Part shown: positions 5,114-6,370 of the stretch, piece after piece
How the letters are laid out: the number at the start of each line of letters is the position of its first letter
Numbering within the stretch: the first letter of the stretch is position 1
Source of the DNA: Oscillospiraceae bacterium
Lineage (GTDB): Bacteria; Bacillota; Clostridia; Oscillospirales; Ruminococcaceae
Direction of reading: 5' to 3'
Length of the DNA: 6,370 nt
Assembly (NCBI GenBank): GCA_031285945.1
Contig: JAITVF010000057.1
Location: 1-6,370, forward strand
Notes under the pieces: generated by a model
The model's database searches: none
What the model was told of the DNA's origin: nothing
Seen by the model: the letters and a program-made list of their open reading frames with translations, nothing else
Position numbers and translations under genes: made by a program

Positions 5114-5128
5114 GAAGACAGTGTCTTC
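5114..5128. promoter_or_regulatory. Dyad at the predicted transcription start of the Cys-rich gene
   Basis: GAAGACA and TGTCTTC form a perfect 7-bp dyad around one central base. It starts 6 bp beyond the candidate -10 box (5135-5140, minus strand), so it would cover the start of transcription. That is a usual place for a repressor operator. The loop of one base is too small for a stable RNA hairpin over the full stem, which favours a DNA-binding site over an RNA structure. No regulator can be named. Confidence 0.35.
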
Positions 5129-5134
5129 TGGAAT

Positions 5135-5164
5135 ATCATATGCGAAGGCGGCGACATGTGTGAG
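5135..5164 (-). promoter_or_regulatory. Candidate promoter of the Cys-rich gene
   Basis: On the minus strand TATGAT (5140-5135) matches five of six -10 bases. CTCACA (5164-5159) matches four of six -35 bases at 18 bp spacing. Transcription would start near 5128, about 44 nt before the ATG. The -35 is weak. An alternative TATAAG at 5174-5169 has no -35 at all. Confidence 0.45.
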
Positions 5165-5200
5165 CGCGCTTATACTACTGCGCATTTAAAATACTTCTTT

Positions 5201-5237
5201 CTATTGCTTCCCCCGCCTCTGGCGGGGGAAGCAATAG
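5201..5237. repeat. Perfect 17-bp inverted repeat with 3-nt loop
   Basis: CTATTGCTTCCCCCGCC (5201-5217) is exactly complementary to 5221-5237, with TCT between; flanking T5200/A5238 adds one more pair. It lies 44 nt beyond the stop of the minus-strand reductase gene and upstream of the Cys-rich gene promoter. On the minus strand AAAGAAGTATTTT follows and on the plus strand AGTAATATTATAAAAG, so neither side has a proper T-tract. It may be a transcript-end hairpin isolating the two genes, or a copy of a dispersed palindromic element. The sequence alone does not decide. Confidence 0.8.
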
Positions 5238-5280
5238 AGTAATATTATAAAAGCATTTTATTTGCGGATTAGTATAACGC

Positions 5281-6138
5281 TTATTGGTCTGTCCTTTGGC
5301 TTAAGAGCGGGATGGCGGTATTTGTCGCGGCTGTTCTTGGCTTTTGGGCAGGGCGGGTCAGCGGGCGCTGAAACAGCTCCGATATCACGGCGGCGGAGCT
5401 TCGGGGTATGAGGCGGATACAGGCGGCCGCGAGCTTTGCGGCTTTTCCCGTAACCGCAACGGGCTTTGCCCTTATCATGGCGTTTATGGCTGCCTGGGCG
5501 ACTTTTTCAGGCTCAAGGACAAAAAGATTAAAAAGCAGGGTGCTTTCCATATTGGCGCGCTTGGCGAAGCCGGTGTTAATCGCGCCCGGGCAAAGGGCCG
5601 TAACGGTGACTCCGCTTCCCCTTGCCTCGCGGGAAAGGGCCTCGCTCAAAGAGAGGACATATGCCTTGCACGCGCAGTAAACGGCGTTGCCGGGTCCCGC
5701 CACCAGCGAGCCCAGAGACGCTATGTTGAGGATTTTGCCATACCCCTGTTCCGTCATCCGGGGCAAAAAGTGGCGGCATAGCTCGGTTACGGCGTGAATG
5801 TTTACATAAAGAAGCTCCTCCTGGGCCTTGCGGGTGTTTTCCGCAAAGCGGCCGCCAAGACCTAAGCCTGCGTTGTTTACAAGCACGTCCACGGTCTCGC
5901 CCCTCGCCTCCAGGCGGGCGCAGAGCTCGCGGGCGGCGCCCTTAACGCCCAGGTCCCCGGCAAAATAGCATACCGATACGCCGTAAACGCGGCTCAGGTA
6001 CTCGGCCCTGGCGCGCAGCCGGGCCGGATTGCGCCCCGAAAGGATAAGCCGGTACCCGGCGGACGCGAATTGGCGGCACAGCGCGTTTCCCAGCCCGCCG
6101 CTCGCCCCGGTAATCAGGGCTGTTTTCTTATTACGCAT
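5281..6138 (-). CDS. Classical short-chain dehydrogenase/reductase (SDR), substrate unknown
   Basis: This is an NAD(P)-dependent oxidoreductase of the classical SDR family, 285 aa, with a Rossmann fold in the cytoplasm. Visible motifs are the cofactor loop TGASGGLG (10-17), SGR at 34-36 (the arginine favours NADPH), D62 in GDL, NNAG (88-91), and Asn113 of the active-site tetrad. Ser141, Tyr154 and Lys158 complete the tetrad, with Ser-Tyr spacing of 13. CPGAINTGF (183-191) follows. All catalytic residues are present, so it should be active. The closest group by feel is the DltE/YqjQ-like reductases, but the substrate cannot be told from sequence. The last 25 residues (TRPAQKP onwards) are a polar, probably disordered tail beyond the usual fold. 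ATG 6138 has GGTGA close upstream. It is a single-gene unit facing the Cys-rich gene in the same direction, separated by a palindrome. Confidence 0.93.
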   Translation of the reverse strand: MRNKKTALITGASGGLGNALCRQFASAGYRLILSGRNPARLRARAEYLSRVYGVSVCYFAGDLGVKGAARELCARLEARGETVDVLVNNAGLGLGGRFAENTRKAQEELLYVNIHAVTELCRHFLPRMTEQGYGKILNIASLGSLVAGPGNAVYCACKAYVLSLSEALSREARGSGVTVTALCPGAINTGFAKRANMESTLLFNLFVLEPEKVAQAAINAMIRAKPVAVTGKAAKLAAACIRLIPRSSAAVISELFQRPLTRPAQKPRTAATNTAIPLLSQRTDQ

Positions 6139-6227
6139 TATATCACCCGTGGGTTTTTATAGTTGTTTTTTAGCATAACCGGCAGCCGGCGGTTTTATCC
6201 TGGAAAGGGCGGCGCGTTATTCCAGTT

Positions 6228-6236
6228 ATTATAGCA
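6228..6236 (-). promoter_or_regulatory. Extended -10 promoter of the SDR gene
   Basis: On the minus strand TGCTATAAT (6236-6228) is a perfect -10 box with the TGn extension. No good -35 is seen at 16-18 bp, as is usual for extended -10 promoters. Transcription would start near 6221, with a leader of about 80 nt before the ATG at 6138. Confidence 0.6.
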
Positions 6237-6336
6237 CCGGATATGGCCGAAACATCCTCGGCTACAGTATAGCCGGTCGGCTTTAAAATTACGCAAATGC
6301 AAATCCAGTGCGAACGCATGAAACATAGTGTAAAAT

Positions 6337-6370
6337 TAGCACCTAATAACCAAATGGAGCAAAGGTGCTG
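6337..6370. other. Inverted repeat at the right window edge
   Basis: AGCACC (6338-6343) pairs with GGTGCT (6364-6369), with one wobble pair outside and a 20-nt loop. It touches the window end, so its context is lost. The stretch 6240-6370 otherwise shows no supportable gene. An ATG at 6354 opens a plus-strand frame that leaves the window after five codons and has no Shine-Dalgarno. Confidence 0.25.

Noticed and set aside
5169..5174. TATAAG on the minus strand as the -10 box of the Cys-rich gene
   Set aside because: No acceptable -35 at 16-18 bp; the TATGAT at 5135-5140 has a better partner.
4673..5185. Minus-strand frame of 170 codons over the Cys-rich gene
   Set aside because: It has low-complexity Ala/Arg composition that comes from reading the GC-rich repeat in another frame, and it runs through both terminator hairpins. 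The shorter Cys-rich frame has a proper ribosome binding site and an in-frame repeat.
5344..5781. Plus-strand frame of 145 codons inside the reductase gene
   Set aside because: It is antisense to a gene with every SDR motif intact; the product is Gly/Arg-rich without recognisable features.
6331..6370. Possible promoter (TAAAAT at 6331-6336) and start of a plus-strand gene or RNA element
   Set aside because: No -35 box is seen, the ATG at 6354 lacks a Shine-Dalgarno, and the sequence ends before anything can be tested. I could not match the fold to a known riboswitch.

Overview
The window looks like a chromosomal segment from a low-to-moderate GC Gram-positive of the class Clostridia, most likely an Oscillospirales/Ruminococcaceae-type gut bacterium. 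The reasons are purine-rich Shine-Dalgarno sites before most genes, sigma-A-type promoters, a small NPxTGD-type membrane protein, a protein resembling the clostridial DUF4860 family, and a compact type IV pilus (T4P) locus of the kind found in that order. This placement is inference from gene content; no marker gene is present.

Left edge (1-200): the 5' half of a tRNA-Ser(UGA) gene is transcribed leftward from a perfect-consensus promoter (TTGACA, 17 bp, TATAAT). A divergent promoter (TTGCCC, 17 bp, TATAAT) starts the rightward transcription unit.

Centre (266-4686, + strand): seven genes in one direction form what looks like a complete operon. In order they are a 68-residue signal-peptide/NPVTG/membrane mini-protein, the platform protein PilC (GspF family), a membrane-anchored protein with a pseudopilin-like C-terminal domain, a DUF4860-like membrane protein, a prepilin-like protein with an LFLIELL signal, a PilX/GspK-like minor pilin candidate, and the retraction-type ATPase PilT. 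Gaps are short, one pair overlaps by 4 bp, and the unit ends at a strong 17-bp hairpin. The products would form the inner-membrane motor and pilin/pseudopilin part of a T4P-like machine. No PilB-type extension ATPase, prepilin peptidase, PilM/N/O or obvious major pilin is encoded in the unit, so these must lie elsewhere or the machine is reduced.

Right part (4700-5240): a convergent gene on the minus strand encodes an 89-residue protein with 23 cysteines, built partly from an 11-residue (33-bp) repeat. It has its own candidate promoter, a small dyad at the predicted start of transcription, and two hairpins behind it. A perfect 17-bp inverted repeat (5201-5237) separates it from the next gene.

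Right end (5281-6370): a minus-strand classical short-chain dehydrogenase/reductase of unknown substrate has an extended -10 promoter. The last ~140 bases hold no gene that can be supported, only a weak inverted repeat cut off by the window edge. The points most worth a second look are the Cys-rich protein, the apparently motor-poor pilus operon, the sorting-signal-only mini-protein, and the hairpin that separates the Shine-Dalgarno sequence of pilC from its start codon.
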